Positions 14,623 to 24,891 of a stretch of DNA of 64,000 bases are shown here, in pieces (position 1 is the stretch's first letter; each line of letters starts with the position of its first letter). This stretch comes from an uncultured Bacteroides sp. (GTDB lineage: Bacteria; Bacteroidota; Bacteroidia; Bacteroidales; Bacteroidaceae). The position numbers and the translations under genes are program-made. The DNA is taken from positions 62,001 through 126,000 of the forward strand of contig CASENE010000058.1 of assembly GCA_949289265.1 (NCBI GenBank). The letters run 5' to 3'. The notes beneath the pieces were generated by a model. That model saw nothing but the letters and a program-made list of their open reading frames with translations, had not been told where the DNA came from and did no database searches.

Positions 14623-16382
14623 AGTCAAGTATTATCGACGTGCCGCGCAAGGCATCGCAGGCCGATTTGTTTGGCATTCAGGTCTATCAGGATGCGCTGG
14701 TTAAATACATCCGGTTGACCGACACGCCCATCACCATCGCCTTGCAGGGAGAGTGGGGCAGCGGCAAGACCTCGCTGATGAACCAGCTTCGTTACAACCT
14801 TTGCGACCAGGACGGCGCGCCCTATTATGCCATTTGGATAAACACGTGGCAATACTCACTGATGAAGACGTCCCAACAGGCCATCATCAGCATCCTGGAG
14901 GGCATCATCAACCAGATAGGCCAGCTCAATCCTAACAAGCACAAGTGGGAGGAGAGCAAGCGGAAGATAGGCGGCGTGTTCAAGAAGATGGCCACCATCG
15001 GCACCAAGGTGGCGGCCGGCGTGGTAGGCGTGGAGGGCGACGTGGTGAACGACATTTTCAGCAATGATGCACCGGAGTCGGACATCGCGCAGCTGAAAGA
15101 TGAGATTGCCCGTCTGATAGAGGATGCCTTGGCACACGACACTTCCAAACAGGGATTCACGTTCTACATCGACGACTTGGATCGCATAGATCCACCCGTA
15201 GCCGTGGAAATCCTGGAATTGCTGAAGAACATTTTCGACCTGGAGAAATGTGTCTTTATCCTGGCTATCGACTACGACGTGGTCATCAAGGGACTGAAAC
15301 CCAAGTTTGGCGAGCTGACCGAGAGCAACGAGCGCGAGTTCCGCTCTTTCTTCGACAAGATTATCCAGCTGCCTTTCTCCATGCCGGTGGCCTCGTACAA
15401 CGTGGACACCTTCCTGGTGGACGCCCTGCGCAAGATAGAATTTTTCACCGACGAAGAGCTGGACAATCCGCAGTTGGCCGAAAACCTGAGCGAGATTGCC
15501 CGTCTGTCCGTAGGCAGCAACCCGCGTTCGCTGAAGCGGCTGACCAATACGCTGGCTCTGATATCGCTGATTAATGAGGCACAGGCTTCGCAAGACCCGC
15601 AGTCCCGGCCCTCGTTCGTGGGCAAAGAAGTGAACTTCGCCTTGGTGTGCATGCAGATTGCCTATCCCTACATCTATAATCAGTTGACCGAGGAGCCGGA
15701 CTTCAAGAATTGGAACGACCGCATTGCCTCACGCCTGAAACTCCGTCCCCTGACCGATGTGGAAAAGGAGAGCCTGGACAGCGTGGAAGAGTTTGACGAG
15801 GAATGGGAGAAGGTGCTGTTCCGCATGTGTCAGAAGGAGACGTACCTCAGCACGCGCACCTTCAGTGTGTCCAGCCTGTTGAACAAGATAGCCGAGTTGG
15901 TGGGCAACGACGCGGAGCTGGGGACCACCATTGCCGCCACGCTCGAGCTTTCCGCCGTGACCAATCTCAAGGCTTTTGACGGCCCGCTGAAGAAGCCGAC
16001 TAAGTTCAACCGTGATACCAACAACTACAGCTACAACGGGAAAGTCTACACCAAGCGGGTTGACCTTGTGCGCGATGTCATCAAGGACTATGTGGCCGCC
16101 CATCCCGGCGTGACGCACGAGGAACTGAAGCAGGCGTTCGCCATCAAGAAGAATATGGACACCATGTTTATGGACTACGAACGCTACCTGGCCATCAAAG
16201 CGGAGAAAGGCGAGGTGAACTTCTTTGGCAACCGCACGATGGACGACACTATCCGGCTGGCCGACAAAAACATCCTGATTAGCTCCAACTGGCCCACGAC
16301 CAACCAAGGTAAGCCGGCGGAGTTCTCCAAGTTTCTCGATGTGCTGCGCAACGTGCACCACATTCAGGTGGAACAATGCTAA
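14619..16382 (+). CDS. KAP-family P-loop NTPase (KAP cluster gene 15)
   Basis: This is a 587-residue protein. Walker A is GEWGSGKTS (residues 44-52) and Walker B is FYIDDLDRID (182-191). Between them lies the family insert (about 100-150). Downstream are the KAP core features FILAIDYDVVIKGLKP and FFDKIIQLPFSMP, then NPRSLKRLTNTLALI. The C-terminal 200 residues are not assigned. KAP NTPases include eukaryotic Kidins220/ARMS and the F-plasmid phage-exclusion protein PifA. They are thought to organise proteins at the inner membrane. The insert here is amphipathic (FKKMATIGTKVAAGVVGVEG) rather than clearly transmembrane, so membrane contact may come from the small neighbours. It is the last gene, and a terminator follows. 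Confidence 0.88.
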   Translation: MKSSIIDVPRKASQADLFGIQVYQDALVKYIRLTDTPITIALQGEWGSGKTSLMNQLRYNLCDQDGAPYYAIWINTWQYSLMKTSQQAIISILEGIINQIGQLNPNKHKWEESKRKIGGVFKKMATIGTKVAAGVVGVEGDVVNDIFSNDAPESDIAQLKDEIARLIEDALAHDTSKQGFTFYIDDLDRIDPPVAVEILELLKNIFDLEKCVFILAIDYDVVIKGLKPKFGELTESNEREFRSFFDKIIQLPFSMPVASYNVDTFLVDALRKIEFFTDEELDNPQLAENLSEIARLSVGSNPRSLKRLTNTLALISLINEAQASQDPQSRPSFVGKEVNFALVCMQIAYPYIYNQLTEEPDFKNWNDRIASRLKLRPLTDVEKESLDSVEEFDEEWEKVLFRMCQKETYLSTRTFSVSSLLNKIAELVGNDAELGTTIAATLELSAVTNLKAFDGPLKKPTKFNRDTNNYSYNGKVYTKRVDLVRDVIKDYVAAHPGVTHEELKQAFAIKKNMDTMFMDYERYLAIKAEKGEVNFFGNRTMDDTIRLADKNILISSNWPTTNQGKPAEFSKFLDVLRNVHHIQVEQC

Positions 16383-16414
16383 CGCCGTTTCTTGGGCTGA
16401 CTGACAGATAAGCG

Positions 16415-16447
16415 AAGAGGCTGCCTCCTCACAGGGGGCAGCCTCTT
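16415..16447. terminator. Bidirectional rho-independent terminator
   Basis: An 11-bp GC-rich stem (AAGAGGCTGCC with GGCAGCCTCTT) with a short loop sits between the stop of the KAP NTPase (16382) and the stop of pgi (16475). It can serve both strands. Confidence 0.8.
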
Positions 16448-16474
16448 TATGGTTTCCGTAAGCTTCTTTTCCGT

Positions 16475-17812
16475 TTACAGTCTGGCACGGATTGCTTTGG
16501 ACTCTTCCTCATAGCCGGGTTTGTTGAGCAGGGCGAACATGTTCTTCTTATAAGCCTCTACGCCCGGCTGGTTGAAGGGATTCACGCCCAGCAGGTAGCC
16601 GCTGATGCCGCAGGCTTTCTCGAAGAAGTAGAGCAGGCCGCCGATGCTTGCCTCGTCGAGGGCGGGGATGGAGATGTGAAGGTTGGGTACGCCGCCGTCC
16701 ACGTGGGCCAGTTGCGTTCCCAGTTCGGCCATCTTGTTCACCTCGTCCACGTGCTTGTCGGCCAGGTAGTTCAGACCGTCCAGGTTCTCATCGTCGCTGG
16801 GCACCTGCAGGCTGTGGTTGACGTGCTCGACGGAGATGACCGTTTCATAGATGCTGCGTTCGCCTTCCTGAATCCATTGGCCCATGGAGTGCAGGTCGGT
16901 GGTGAAGTCTACGGATGCGGGGAAGATGCCTTTGTTTTCCTTGCCCTCGGATTCGCCGTAAAGCTGCTTCCACCATTCGCTGACGTAGTGCAGTTTCGGA
17001 TTGAAGTTGGCCAGGATTTCTATCTTCTTACCGTTCTTGTAGAGCTCGTTGCGCGTGGCGGCATAAAGGGCGGCGGAGTTCTCGGCAAAGGGAACATCTT
17101 TGCCACAAGCCTTCTCCATGGCTACGGCACCGACAATGAGCTTTTCGATGTCGAAGCCGGCAATGGCGATGGGTAGCAGACCTACGGGGGTCAGCACGGA
17201 GAAGCGTCCGCCTACGTTGTCGGGGATGATGAACGACTTGTAGCCTTCCTTGTCGGCCGTGACGCGGGCTGCGCCCTTCTTGGCGTCGGTGATGGCCACG
17301 ATGACTTTCCGGGCCATTTCCTTGCCGCGCTGGTCTTCGCATTGCTTTTTCAGCAGGCGGAAGGCCAGGGCTGTTTCGGTGGTTGTGCCGGACTTGGATA
17401 TGTTGATGACGCCGAATTTCTTGTCTTTGAGGTATTCGGTCAGTTCATAGAGGTAGTCTTCGCCGATGTTGTGTCCGGCATAGAGGATGACAGGGCTGTC
17501 CTTCTTCTCTTGCAGCCAGGCGAAGCTGTTGCTCAGGGCTTCGATGACGGCGCGTGCGCCCAGGTAGCTGCCGCCGATGCCGGCTACGACCACCACGTCG
17601 CAATTCTCGCGCAGCACCTGTGCCGTGGCTTTCAGGTCGTCCAGATGTTCCTGTGTGATGGAGGAGGGGAGGTGCAGCCAGCCCAGGAAGTCGTTGCCCT
17701 GGCCGGTGCCGTTCTCCAGCATCTCTTGTGCTTCTTGTACCTGCTTTTCGTAAGCATACACATTTTCCTTGGAGATGAATCCCAAGGTCTTGTCAATGTT
17801 TAAAGTAATCAT
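16475..17812 (-). CDS. pgi: Glucose-6-phosphate isomerase
   Basis: This 445-residue cytoplasmic enzyme interconverts glucose-6-phosphate and fructose-6-phosphate. The size fits the shorter bacterial PGI class. The SIS-domain signatures are clear: [16 protein letters not shown] near residue 80 and [18 protein letters not shown] near residue 140, the phosphate-binding loop. The catalytic region includes [12 protein letters not shown]. The C-terminus carries the lysine of [16 protein letters not shown]. It is followed by the shared terminator at 16415-16447 and preceded by a small membrane-protein gene only 13 bp away, so it may be read from upstream. Confidence 0.97.
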   Translation of the reverse strand: MITLNIDKTLGFISKENVYAYEKQVQEAQEMLENGTGQGNDFLGWLHLPSSITQEHLDDLKATAQVLRENCDVVVVAGIGGSYLGARAVIEALSNSFAWLQEKKDSPVILYAGHNIGEDYLYELTEYLKDKKFGVINISKSGTTTETALAFRLLKKQCEDQRGKEMARKVIVAITDAKKGAARVTADKEGYKSFIIPDNVGGRFSVLTPVGLLPIAIAGFDIEKLIVGAVAMEKACGKDVPFAENSAALYAATRNELYKNGKKIEILANFNPKLHYVSEWWKQLYGESEGKENKGIFPASVDFTTDLHSMGQWIQEGERSIYETVISVEHVNHSLQVPSDDENLDGLNYLADKHVDEVNKMAELGTQLAHVDGGVPNLHISIPALDEASIGGLLYFFEKACGISGYLLGVNPFNQPGVEAYKKNMFALLNKPGYEEESKAIRARL

Positions 17813-17825
17813 AGCTTTACTGTTT

Positions 17826-18098
17826 TTAAGCCTTTCCCTGTCCCTCTTCGTTGTGGAGAGGAAAAGAGCCAGGCTGCTTGTTATACCTTAATAATATTAA
17901 TTTAGTTATAAAGAATTTGATGATACAGGCAGCGATATGTGCACATAAAACTCCGCCAACGAACAACCCGAATGTCTCAAGCCAACTGTTGGCAAAGGTG
18001 GATGCTTGAAAGCCTGCGGCAGCAACCAAGATTACCGACCAACCCTCCAGATTGTTTCTCCCGTAATGTGGGGAGTATTTCTTAAAGAAGTGGAACAT
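17826..18098 (-). CDS. Small membrane protein of unknown function
   Basis: This 90-residue protein has two hydrophobic segments, about 20-38 ([19 protein letters not shown]) and 42-70 ([28 protein letters not shown], cited by position only). The tail is polar. The intervening region is AT-richer than pgi. It lies between gpsA and pgi on the same strand, 13 bp before pgi. No family is recognised. The start at 18098 gives an aromatic, positively charged N-terminus ([16 protein letters not shown]), which supports N-in topology. Confidence 0.6.
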   Translation of the reverse strand: MFHFFKKYSPHYGRNNLEGWSVILVAAAGFQASTFANSWLETFGLFVGGVLCAHIAACIIKFFITKLILLRYNKQPGSFPLHNEEGQGKA

Positions 18099-18231
18099 GC
18101 TTTATCATTCTGTTTGTTACATACCTTTATTTATGTGCAATAACTACGATAATACACCTTGTCGCCTATATTTTCATTTCCTGATACTCCTTTCTATCTC
18201 TAGGGCAAAAACAGAAGAGATGATTCAACCC

Positions 18232-19227
18232 TTACCGGAACGAGTCCGTCAGCAACTTGATTTCGATGGTGGGCGCAATGCGCTCGTAGAGGATGTTGTA
18301 GACTGCGTCGAGGATAGGCATGTTCACGTGGTAGTGCTTGTTGATTTCCTTGATGCACTTGGTGCCGTAGTAGCCTTCGGCAATCATTTCCATCTCTATT
18401 TGCGCGCTCTTCACCGAATAGCCTTTGCCTATCATGGTGCCGAAGGCCCGGTTGCGGCTGAAGTTGGAGTAGCCCGTCACCAGCAGGTCGCCCAGGTAGG
18501 CCGAATCGTAGACGTTGCGGTTCAGCGGGTGGACGGTGGAGAGGAAGCGGCTCATCTCTTGCACGGCGTTGGACATCAGCACGGCCTGGAAGTTGTCGCC
18601 GTATTTCAGTCCGTTGCAGATGCCGGCGGCGATGGCGTAGACATTCTTCAGCACCGAGCCGTATTCGATGCCTGCCACGTCGTTGCTCACCGAAGTCTTG
18701 ATGTACGAACTGGCCATGCGTTCGGCCACTACCTGCGCCTTGAGGGTGTCCGGGCAGGCGATGGTGAGGTAGGACAACCGCTCCAGCGCCACCTCTTCGG
18801 CATGGCACGGCCCGGCTATGACAGCAATGCTCTCCGGCGGCACGTTGTATTCCTTCGTGAAGTATTCGGACACGATGAGGTTATCGTCCGGCACGATGCC
18901 TTTGATAGCCGTGATGATGAACTTGTCCTTTATCTTGGTCTTCAGCTTTTTCAGGTGCGACTTGAGGTAGGGCGAGGGCGTGACGAATATCAGTGTGTCC
19001 GCGTCCTTCACCACGTCGTTGATGTTGGAACTGAAGTTGATGCGCTTGGTGTCGAACTTGACGCTCGTCAGATAGGCAGGGTTGTGCCCGAGACGCTTGA
19101 AGTCGGCGATGCGGTCATCGCGCCGCATGTACCAGTCAATCGTCTCGGTCTTGGTGAGGACAATCTTGGCAATGGCCGTTGCCCAGCTTCCTCCGCCCAT
19201 CACGGCTATCTTTCCCGGCAGTCTCAT
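18232..19227 (-). CDS. gpsA: NAD(P)-dependent glycerol-3-phosphate dehydrogenase
   Basis: This 331-residue cytoplasmic enzyme reduces dihydroxyacetone phosphate to glycerol-3-phosphate for phospholipid synthesis. The N-terminal dinucleotide-binding loop is [12 protein letters not shown] (residues about 11-22). [12 protein letters not shown] and AIKGI are typical, and the catalytic lysine lies in [16 protein letters not shown]. Length matches the family. The start codon overlaps the stop of lysS by 4 bp (19224-19227), so it is translationally coupled as the second gene of a lysS-gpsA operon, a common arrangement in Bacteroidetes. Confidence 0.96.
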   Translation of the reverse strand: MRLPGKIAVMGGGSWATAIAKIVLTKTETIDWYMRRDDRIADFKRLGHNPAYLTSVKFDTKRINFSSNINDVVKDADTLIFVTPSPYLKSHLKKLKTKIKDKFIITAIKGIVPDDNLIVSEYFTKEYNVPPESIAVIAGPCHAEEVALERLSYLTIACPDTLKAQVVAERMASSYIKTSVSNDVAGIEYGSVLKNVYAIAAGICNGLKYGDNFQAVLMSNAVQEMSRFLSTVHPLNRNVYDSAYLGDLLVTGYSNFSRNRAFGTMIGKGYSVKSAQIEMEMIAEGYYGTKCIKEINKHYHVNMPILDAVYNILYERIAPTIEIKLLTDSFR

Positions 19228-20960
19228 TTTCCTATCTTTTCAATCCAGGCCTGCACGTCGGCCACGGTCGGATTGGTCAGTTCCAGTTTGTATTTCTTGT
19301 TGAGGCCGCAGATGTCCATGTGCAGCTTCTGCGGGTTGACGTCCTTCATGTCGCTCACCAGGTTGTAACCGGCCTTTTGGATGACGGGCACCCAGTCGGC
19401 GGGGATGCCCAGCTCGGTGTAGCGGGCAGGGGCGTCTTTGGGAGCCACCTTTTCCGGGCGCATCTGCGGGAAGAAGAGCACTTCCTGGATAAAGGGTTTG
19501 CCCGTCATGAGCATCACGAGGCGGTCGATGCCGATGCCGATGCCCGACGTGGGCGGCATGCCGTATTGCAGGGCCTTGAGGAAATCCTGGTCGATGAACA
19601 TGGCCTCGTCGTCGCCTTTCTCGCTCAGGCGGAGCTGCTCCTTGAAGCGTTCTTCCTGGTCCAGCGGGTCGTTCAGCTCGCTGTAGGCATTGGCCAGTTC
19701 CTTGCCGTTCACCATCAGCTCGAAGCGTTCGGTCAGGCCGGGCTTGCTGCGGTGCATCTTGGTCAGGGGCGACATTTCCACGGGATAGTCGGTGATGAAG
19801 GTGGGCTGGATGAACGTGCCTTCGCAGAACTCGCCGAATATTTCGTCTATCAGCTTGCCCTTGCCCATGGTGTCGTCTATCTCCATCTTCAGCTCCTTGC
19901 ATATCTGCCGGATTTCGTCCTCCGTCTTGCCCTCCAGGTCGTAGCCGGTCTTTTCCTTGATGGCCTCCAGGATGGGCAGGCGGCGGAAGGGGGCCTTGAA
20001 GCTGATGGTCTTGCCGTCGATGACCGTCTCCGGACAGCCGTTGACGGCGATGCAGATGCGCTCCAGCAGGCGTTCGGTGAAGCCCATCATCCAGTTGTAG
20101 TCCTTATACTGCACGTAGAGTTCCATACAGGTGAACTCCGGGTTGTGATTCTTGTCCATGCCCTCGTTGCGGAAGTTCTTGCCGATTTCGTAGACGCCCT
20201 CGAAGCCGCCCACGATGAGGCGCTTCAGATAGAGCTCGGTGGCGATGCGCAGGTAGAGGTCGATGTCCAGAGCGTTGTGGTGGGTGATGAAGGGGCGTGC
20301 GCTGGCGCCTCCGGGTATGGACTGCAGCACGGGCGTCTCTACTTCCGTATAGCCCGCTTCGTCCAGGGCGGCGCGCAGGGTACTGATGATTTTGGCGCGC
20401 TTCAGGAAGGTGTCTTTCACGCCGTCGTTCACGATGAGGTCGACGTAGCGTTGGCGGTAGCGCAGCTCGGGGTCTTCAAAGGAGTCGTAGGCCACGCCGT
20501 CCTTATACTTCACGATGGGCAGCGGGCGGAGGCTTTTGGCCAGCACGGTCAGCTTCCGGGCGTGCACGCTGATTTCGCCTGTCTGCGTGCGGAAGACAAA
20601 GCCTTCGATGCCTACGAAGTCGCCCAGGTCGAGCAGGCGCTTGAAGACCACGTTGTACATATCTTTATTCTCGTCCGGGCAGATATCGTCGCGGGTGATG
20701 TACACCTGGATGCGTCCTTTCGAGTCTTGCAGTTCGATGAACGAGGCTTTCCCCATGACGCGGCGGCTCATCATGCGTCCGGCGATGGACACTTGGCGCG
20801 GCTCGGCGTCGTCTTTAAACTCCGATTTGATGTCCGTAGAGAAAGCATTGGTTACATACTCTGCGGCGGGATAGGGGTCTATGCCCATCGCGCGCAGTTC
20901 ATTCAGGCTGTTGCGCCGGATGATTTCTTGTTCGCTCAGTTCTAATACGTTCAGATTCAT
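19224..20960 (-). CDS. lysS: Lysyl-tRNA synthetase, class II
   Basis: This is a 578-residue enzyme that charges tRNA-Lys. An N-terminal OB-fold anticodon-binding domain occupies about residues 55-140 ([20 protein letters not shown]). The class II catalytic core follows, with motif 1 near [12 protein letters not shown], motif 2 in [20 protein letters not shown] and motif 3 in [14 protein letters not shown] use the ATG at 20960 ([12 protein letters not shown]). The upstream ATG at 20978 would add only six residues. The protein extends about 70 residues beyond motif 3, as in other Bacteroidales LysS. A -7 box lies at 20987-20994. Confidence 0.97.
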   Translation of the reverse strand: MNLNVLELSEQEIIRRNSLNELRAMGIDPYPAAEYVTNAFSTDIKSEFKDDAEPRQVSIAGRMMSRRVMGKASFIELQDSKGRIQVYITRDDICPDENKDMYNVVFKRLLDLGDFVGIEGFVFRTQTGEISVHARKLTVLAKSLRPLPIVKYKDGVAYDSFEDPELRYRQRYVDLIVNDGVKDTFLKRAKIISTLRAALDEAGYTEVETPVLQSIPGGASARPFITHHNALDIDLYLRIATELYLKRLIVGGFEGVYEIGKNFRNEGMDKNHNPEFTCMELYVQYKDYNWMMGFTERLLERICIAVNGCPETVIDGKTISFKAPFRRLPILEAIKEKTGYDLEGKTEDEIRQICKELKMEIDDTMGKGKLIDEIFGEFCEGTFIQPTFITDYPVEMSPLTKMHRSKPGLTERFELMVNGKELANAYSELNDPLDQEERFKEQLRLSEKGDDEAMFIDQDFLKALQYGMPPTSGIGIGIDRLVMLMTGKPFIQEVLFFPQMRPEKVAPKDAPARYTELGIPADWVPVIQKAGYNLVSDMKDVNPQKLHMDICGLNKKYKLELTNPTVADVQAWIEKIGK

Positions 20961-20986
20961 TTCGCAATAATTCATCAATTTGGCTA

Positions 20987-20994
20987 CAAATGTA
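20987..20994 (-). promoter_or_regulatory. -7 promoter box of lysS-gpsA
   Basis: The minus strand reads TACATTTG about 27 bp upstream of the lysS ATG. No good -33 TTTG is seen at the usual distance. Confidence 0.6.
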
Positions 20995-21585
20995 CGAAAG
21001 TTTTTTTATTTCCTTGCGTTTTACGTCCGGATTTCGTCGTCCGCGCGCGCCGCAGGCTGGCGGGAGCCCCGGCGGCTTGTCCGCCGGGGGCGGGGAGGCG
21101 GCTGGGCGGTCGGTTGTCTTTCTGTCACCCCGGTATGGTAAACAGGCGTCAGGATGTCGCTGTCCGGCCGGAATGCCTGACACGTCTTTTCTCCGGAAAA
21201 CTGCTTTGGGGCGGAACGGGCCTCCGTGTGTTGCATGGATATGCGGGAATTGCGGCTGTTTCCGGATGGATATGCGGATAAACATGCGGACGGGTGCTGC
21301 CGGGGCGACCGGGCGTAGGAGTCCCGGCGCGGTGGAGACGGAATGCGGGCGGACGGGAGTTATAGTCCCCGCTTCCGGGCGATGGTAATCCAGTCCGCCC
21401 GGCTTCCGGAACGGGGCTTTTTCGGTCGGGAACGGGGGAGGGAGCGTGTCTTTTCGCGCTCTTTCAGGCGTAAGGATTTCGCTATCGGCATGTCCGTCAG
21501 TCGGATACGGAGTTTCGCTCGCCTGTTTCCGCGCGGGCCGTCCGCCGGGCCGGAAAAAACGATTCTCGGCGCGTTTGAAATACAT
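20995..21585. other. GC-rich spacer without a supported gene
   Basis: This is about 590 bp between the divergent lysS and ftsK. Open frames exist on both strands, one continuing for hundreds of codons antisense to ftsK, but they are arginine-, glycine- and proline-rich translations of GC-rich DNA without start signals. I see no repeat array, RNA motif or terminator. Only the two divergent promoters at its edges are supported. Confidence 0.4.
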
Positions 21586-21616
21586 TTTGTCACTTGGCAG
21601 ATTATTCTTACTTTTG
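21586..21616 (+). promoter_or_regulatory. Consensus Bacteroidetes promoter of ftsK
   Basis: TTTG at 21586-21589, a spacer of exactly 19 bp, and TACTTTTG at 21609-21616 give a full -33/-7 consensus match. It predicts a leader of about 30 nt before the ATG at 21655. Confidence 0.8.
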
Positions 21617-21654
21617 CATCCGTCTTTATTTACCATCCGTAAGGGTTTTGTTTC

Positions 21655-24177
21655 ATGGAAAAGAAAAATACGACTGCAAAAGATAAGAAGTCCCGGCTGT
21701 CGTTCGTCGGCAAGCTGGCGGCTGTGTTCAAAAACGAGACCGTCCGGTTCATTGTCGGACTGGCGCTCGTCCTGTTTTCCGTCTACCTGCTCCTGGCCTT
21801 CACCTCGTTCTTCTTCACAGGTGCGGCCGACCAGAGCATCATCGACAACGCCACTGAGGCCGAGCTGGCGTCGGTGGACAACGGCGTGAAGAACTACGCC
21901 GGTTCGCGAGGGGCCCAGCTGGCCAGCTACCTCATCAACGACTGTTTCGGCGTGGCCTCCTTCTTCATTCTGGTCTTCCTGGCCATGGCGGGGCTCAAGC
22001 TGATGAAGGTGCGGCGCGTGTGCCTGTGGCGGTGGTTTGTGGGTTGCACGGTGCTGATGGTGTGGTTTTCCGTGTTCTTCGGCTTTGCCTTCCGCCACCT
22101 CTATCAGGATTCCTTTGTCTACCTGGGCGGACTGCACGGCTACAACGTGGGCAACTGGCTGGCCTCGCAGGTGGGCGACGCCGGCGTCTGGATGATGCTC
22201 TTCGTCACCGCCGTCTGCATCCTGGCCTACCTCAGCGCGCGCACCGTGGCGGGCCTGCGCCGCTTGTTTTCGATGAGCTTCCTGAAGCGTTCGCCCCGGC
22301 CCGAGCCCCAGCCGGGCGAGGTGCCCGAAGAGTTCGATGCCTCGTGGGGCGTGAAGCGGGAGAAGAAGGGAAATCCCGGCCGGCAGTCGGACGACGAAGA
22401 AACCGCGCAGCCGGACGCCTCCGGCCAGACATCCCCCGCGGGCGAAGGCACAGACCGGGAAGAGACGGGCTGCGCGCACGAAATCCCCTTGCATGTGGAC
22501 ACTCCCGCCGCCGCCGACCGCCAGCCGCAGCAGCGGGCGGAGGGGGGCGAGGTGCCCATGGACATCGAGGTGCCGGTGGCCGAAGCTACGGACGCTGCCG
22601 CTGCCACTGCGCCTGCCGGGCCGGCCTTCCGGGTAGATTCCACGCCCGACGAGTATGCCGACCATCCGCAGGAGCCCTACAATCCCCGCCTCGACCTGGA
22701 GCATTACCATTTCCCCACCCTCGACCTGCTGAAGCAGTTCGACGAATCGGAACCGGTGGTGAACATGGACGAGCAGAACGCCAACAAGGACGAGATTGTC
22801 AACACCCTGCGCAGCTTCGGCATCGAGATAAACAGCATCAAGGCCACCGTAGGCCCCACCGTCACGCTCTACGAAATCACCCTGGAGCGCGGCGTGCGCA
22901 TCTCGCGCATCAAAGGTTTGGAAAACGACATTGCCTTGAGCCTGGCCGCCCTGGGCATCCGCATCATCGCCCCCATACCGGGCAAGGGAACCATCGGCAT
23001 AGAGGTGCCCAACAAGAAGCCGCGTATCGTGTCCGGCCGTAGCATCATCGGCAGCAAGAAGTTCCAGGAGTCCACGTACGAACTGCCCATCGCACTCGGA
23101 AAGACCATCACCAACGAGGTGTTCATGGTAGATTTGGCCAAGATGCCGCACATCCTGGTGGCCGGCGCCACCGGCCAGGGCAAGTCCGTCGGCCTGAACG
23201 CCATCATCACTTCCTTGTTATATAAGAAGCACCCGGCGGAATTGAAGTTCGTGCTGGTGGATCCCAAAAAGGTGGAGTTCAGCATCTATTCCGTCATCGA
23301 ACACCACTTCCTGGCCAAGCTGCCCAACGAGGCCGAGCCCATCATCACCGACGTGACAAAGGTGGTGCAGACGCTCAACTCGCTCTGTGTGGAGATGGAC
23401 ACGCGCTACGACCTGCTGAAATTGGCCCACGTGCGCAACGTGAAGGAGTATAACGAGAAGTTTATCAACCGCCAGCTCAACCCCGAGAAAGGCCACCGGT
23501 ATATGCCCTACATCGTGGTGGTCATTGATGAGTTCGGCGACCTGATTATGACGGCGGGCAAGGACGTCGAACTGCCCATCGCCCGCATCGCCCAGCTGGC
23601 CCGCGCCGTGGGCATCCACATGATTATCGCCACCCAGCGCCCCACCACCAACATCATCACCGGCACCATCAAGGCCAACTTCCCCGCGCGCATCGCCTTC
23701 CGCGTGTCGGCCATGGTGGATTCGCGCACCATCCTCGACCGTCCGGGCGCCAACCAGCTCATCGGGCGCGGCGACATGCTCTTTCTGCAAGGGGCCGACC
23801 CCGTGCGTGTGCAGTGCGCCTTCATTGATACGCCCGAGGTGGCCAAGATTACCGAATACATCGCCCGCCAGCAGGGCTATCCCACCGCTTTCTTCCTGCC
23901 CGAGGTGGAAGACGAGAACGGTGGCGGCGGACTGGACGACGTGGACATGAATCGGCTCGACCCGCTCTTCAAGGATGCGGCCCGACTGATTGTCTCCAGC
24001 CAGCAAGGCTCCACCTCGCTCATCCAGCGCAAGTTCTCCATCGGTTACAACCGCGCCGGGCGCATCATGGACCAACTGGAGAAGGCCAACATCGTGGGCC
24101 CCGCGCAGGGCAGCAAGCCGCGCGAGGTGTACTTCACCGACCTGGTGGCGCTGGAAGAACATCTGAACAATTTCTAA
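21655..24177 (+). CDS. ftsK: DNA translocase FtsK/SpoIIIE
   Basis: This 840-residue septal DNA pump clears chromosome ends during division. An N-terminal membrane domain (about 30-215) has four helices (VRFIVGLALVLFSVYLLLAF, FGVASFFILVFLAMAG and two more). A low-complexity acidic, proline- and glutamate-rich linker covers about 225-340. The alpha and beta motor domains follow, with Walker A GATGQGKSVGLN near residue 503 and Walker B YIVVVIDEFGDLIM near 620. The C-terminal gamma winged helix (about 770-840, FSIGYNRAGRIMDQLEKANI) would read the KOPS-like polarity sequences. It leads an operon with a LolA-like gene and trxB. Confidence 0.97.
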   Translation: MEKKNTTAKDKKSRLSFVGKLAAVFKNETVRFIVGLALVLFSVYLLLAFTSFFFTGAADQSIIDNATEAELASVDNGVKNYAGSRGAQLASYLINDCFGVASFFILVFLAMAGLKLMKVRRVCLWRWFVGCTVLMVWFSVFFGFAFRHLYQDSFVYLGGLHGYNVGNWLASQVGDAGVWMMLFVTAVCILAYLSARTVAGLRRLFSMSFLKRSPRPEPQPGEVPEEFDASWGVKREKKGNPGRQSDDEETAQPDASGQTSPAGEGTDREETGCAHEIPLHVDTPAAADRQPQQRAEGGEVPMDIEVPVAEATDAAAATAPAGPAFRVDSTPDEYADHPQEPYNPRLDLEHYHFPTLDLLKQFDESEPVVNMDEQNANKDEIVNTLRSFGIEINSIKATVGPTVTLYEITLERGVRISRIKGLENDIALSLAALGIRIIAPIPGKGTIGIEVPNKKPRIVSGRSIIGSKKFQESTYELPIALGKTITNEVFMVDLAKMPHILVAGATGQGKSVGLNAIITSLLYKKHPAELKFVLVDPKKVEFSIYSVIEHHFLAKLPNEAEPIITDVTKVVQTLNSLCVEMDTRYDLLKLAHVRNVKEYNEKFINRQLNPEKGHRYMPYIVVVIDEFGDLIMTAGKDVELPIARIAQLARAVGIHMIIATQRPTTNIITGTIKANFPARIAFRVSAMVDSRTILDRPGANQLIGRGDMLFLQGADPVRVQCAFIDTPEVAKITEYIARQQGYPTAFFLPEVEDENGGGGLDDVDMNRLDPLFKDAARLIVSSQQGSTSLIQRKFSIGYNRAGRIMDQLEKANIVGPAQGSKPREVYFTDLVALEEHLNNF

Positions 24178-24195
24178 CGAAAGCTTCTGAAAGCC

Positions 24196-24828
24196 ATGAC
24201 GCGAATCTCTGTTTGTCTTCTCAGCCTGCTGCTTTGGCTGCCATGCGCCCTTGCGGCGCAGAACCGCCCGGACGAAGCGCGCGACATCCTGCGCCGCACG
24301 GCCGAATCCTTCCGCCGGGCGGGCGGGGTGCAGGCGTCGTTTTCCGTCCGTTCGCCCGAAGGCATCTCTACGGGCGTCATCTGCCTGAAGGGAGAGAAGT
24401 TCGTGCTCGAAGCCGACGGCATGACCACGTGGTTCGACGGGCGCACGCAGTGGACATACCTGGCCGCGTCGGACGAAGTGAACATTGCCGAGCCTACGCC
24501 GGAAGAACTGCAGGGCATCAATCCCTATGCCTGGCTCTCGCTGTACGAGCAGGGTTATGCCTTGCGCCTGCTGCCTGCACAGGGCGGCGGAACGGACAAA
24601 CAGGTGGAACTGACGGCCACGGAGGCCGGCGCGCAGATAGAGCGGCTGGTGGTGGACATCGACCCGGCGGCGTGGCGTCCCGTCCGCATCGCGCTGACCC
24701 TGGCGGGCAACACCGAACCGACGGTAATCACCGTGCGCGGCTATCGCACGGGGCTGTCCTGGCCCGACCGCTTCTTTGTCTTCGACCGCGCGGCGCATCC
24801 CACGGCCGAAGTCATCGACCTGCGCTGA
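24196..24828 (+). CDS. LolA-like periplasmic lipoprotein carrier family protein
   Basis: This is a 210-residue exported protein. The signal peptide (SVCLLSLLLWLPCALA) ends near residue 21. The mature sequence has the LolA-type half-barrel pattern: a helix DEARDILRRTAESFRRAGG, then strands VQASFSVRS and GVICLKGEKFVLEADG, and TTWFDGRTQWTYLA. LolA carries lipoproteins from the inner to the outer membrane. Bacteroidetes encode several relatives whose roles are unproven. It lies 18 bp after ftsK and 63 bp before trxB on the same strand. I call the family rather than lolA itself. Confidence 0.85.
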   Translation: MTRISVCLLSLLLWLPCALAAQNRPDEARDILRRTAESFRRAGGVQASFSVRSPEGISTGVICLKGEKFVLEADGMTTWFDGRTQWTYLAASDEVNIAEPTPEELQGINPYAWLSLYEQGYALRLLPAQGGGTDKQVELTATEAGAQIERLVVDIDPAAWRPVRIALTLAGNTEPTVITVRGYRTGLSWPDRFFVFDRAAHPTAEVIDLR

Positions 24829-24891
24829 CCTGCCGACGGCGGCGCTTCCCGTATGCAAACGTAGTATTATTCATTGAAAGAATCGAACGAT

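Noticed and set aside
19179-20945. A 588-codon plus-strand frame opposite lysS
   Set aside because: It is a mirror of a strong coding gene, with no promoter box or recognisable domain.
20899-23151. A 750-codon open frame on the minus strand across lysS, the spacer and ftsK
   Set aside because: It is antisense to two well-identified genes, has low-complexity Arg/Gly/Pro/His content and no start signal. High GC suppresses stop codons in this frame.
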